DNA from: Streptomyces tauricus
Lineage (GTDB): Bacteria; Actinomycetota; Actinomycetes; Streptomycetales; Streptomycetaceae
DNA: 64,000 bases
Direction of reading: 5' to 3'
NCBI RefSeq assembly: GCF_014650955.1
Contig: NZ_BMVY01000005.1
Coordinates: 186,001 to 250,000 of the forward strand
Shown: in pieces, positions 63,934 to 64,000 of the stretch
Numbering within the stretch: position 1 is the stretch's first letter
Layout: the number at the start of each line of letters is the position of its first letter
The notes under the pieces: model-generated
What the model was told of the DNA's origin: nothing
Seen by the model: the letters and a program-made list of their open reading frames with translations, nothing else
Database searches by the model: none
Position numbers and translations under genes: made by a program

Positions 63934-64000
63934 TCAGACAGTGGTCTTCTCGGGCTCCGCAGGCTCGCCGTCCGCGAGAGCGGCGAGGAAGCGCTCGGCG
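63934..64000 (-). CDS. trxB: Thioredoxin reductase, C-terminal end (runs off the right edge)
   Basis: The last 21 codons are in frame to a TGA at 63936-63934 (ERFLAALADGEPAEP). The position directly upstream of trxA on the same strand is that of trxB in Streptomyces. Identification rests on context and this short tail. Confidence 0.75.
   Translation of the reverse strand, partial: AERFLAALADGEPAEPEKTTV

Overview
The window is a high-GC actinobacterial chromosome segment, almost certainly Streptomyces, and it carries the replication origin. The evidence is the strongly GC-biased third codon position, frequent GTG/TTG starts, and the gene order gyrA-gyrB-dciA-recF-gnd-dnaN-oriC-dnaA-rpmH-rnpA-yidD-yidC-jag-rsmG-parA-parB-trx. 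Streptomyces-type parS sites (GTTTCACGTGAAAC), crgA, class E sortases, WhiB proteins and TTA (bldA-type) codons support this. All functional calls are made from reading the sequence; no database search was possible.

Layout. 1-2.4 kb: edge of a DUF2252 gene, a divergent HxlR regulator/azoreductase pair and an NAD(P)-binding protein. 2.9 kb: tRNA-Leu(CAG). 3.5-11.7 kb: one signalling and cell-wall operon, fhaA-fhaB-pstP-rodA/ftsW-pbpA-pknB. 11.9-15.8 kb: three class E sortases with a glutamine amidotransferase (pabA/trpG type) and a 53-aa membrane protein translationally coupled between them. 15.9-20 kb: DUF881 protein, CrgA, rhomboid protease, cyclophilin, DUF5324 protein. 20.8 kb: tRNA-Ala(TGC). 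21-25.2 kb: HTH protein, a second membrane Ser/Thr kinase, a secreted/anchored protein of unknown function and the tiny DLW-39 protein.

25.5-31.5 kb is an accessory, regulator-rich stretch: a secreted low-complexity protein, a small protein plus XRE regulator, and divergently an ECF-type sigma factor, a TTA-containing His-rich protein, a WhiB-like protein and an unknown protein. The XRE/sigma intergenic region holds three copies of an ATCTAC-based element, two of them inverted repeats, which look like shared operators.

31.66-43.03 kb is an actinomycete integrative and conjugative element (AICE, pSAM2/SLP1 type) inserted in the 3' half of tRNA-Ile(GAT). A 44-bp direct repeat bounds it. It encodes a small membrane protein, YdcF-like protein, GntR (KorSA-like) repressor, SCO3933-like protein, FtsK/TraB translocase, spread proteins, small Cys-pair proteins, a C5-cytosine methyltransferase, RepSA, Xis and Int. 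A 1.5-kb segment without an evident gene near its left end carries a consensus DnaA box and a 37-bp inverted repeat.

43-64 kb is the conserved oriC region. Left of oriC the genes read leftwards (dnaA, dnaN, gnd, recF, dciA, gyrB, gyrA, DUF3566). Right of it they read rightwards (rpmH to parB, GNAT), then trxA and trxB on the minus strand. Exact parS sites lie at 20.1, 60.1, 60.45 and 63.5 kb, with a one-mismatch copy at 15.5 kb.
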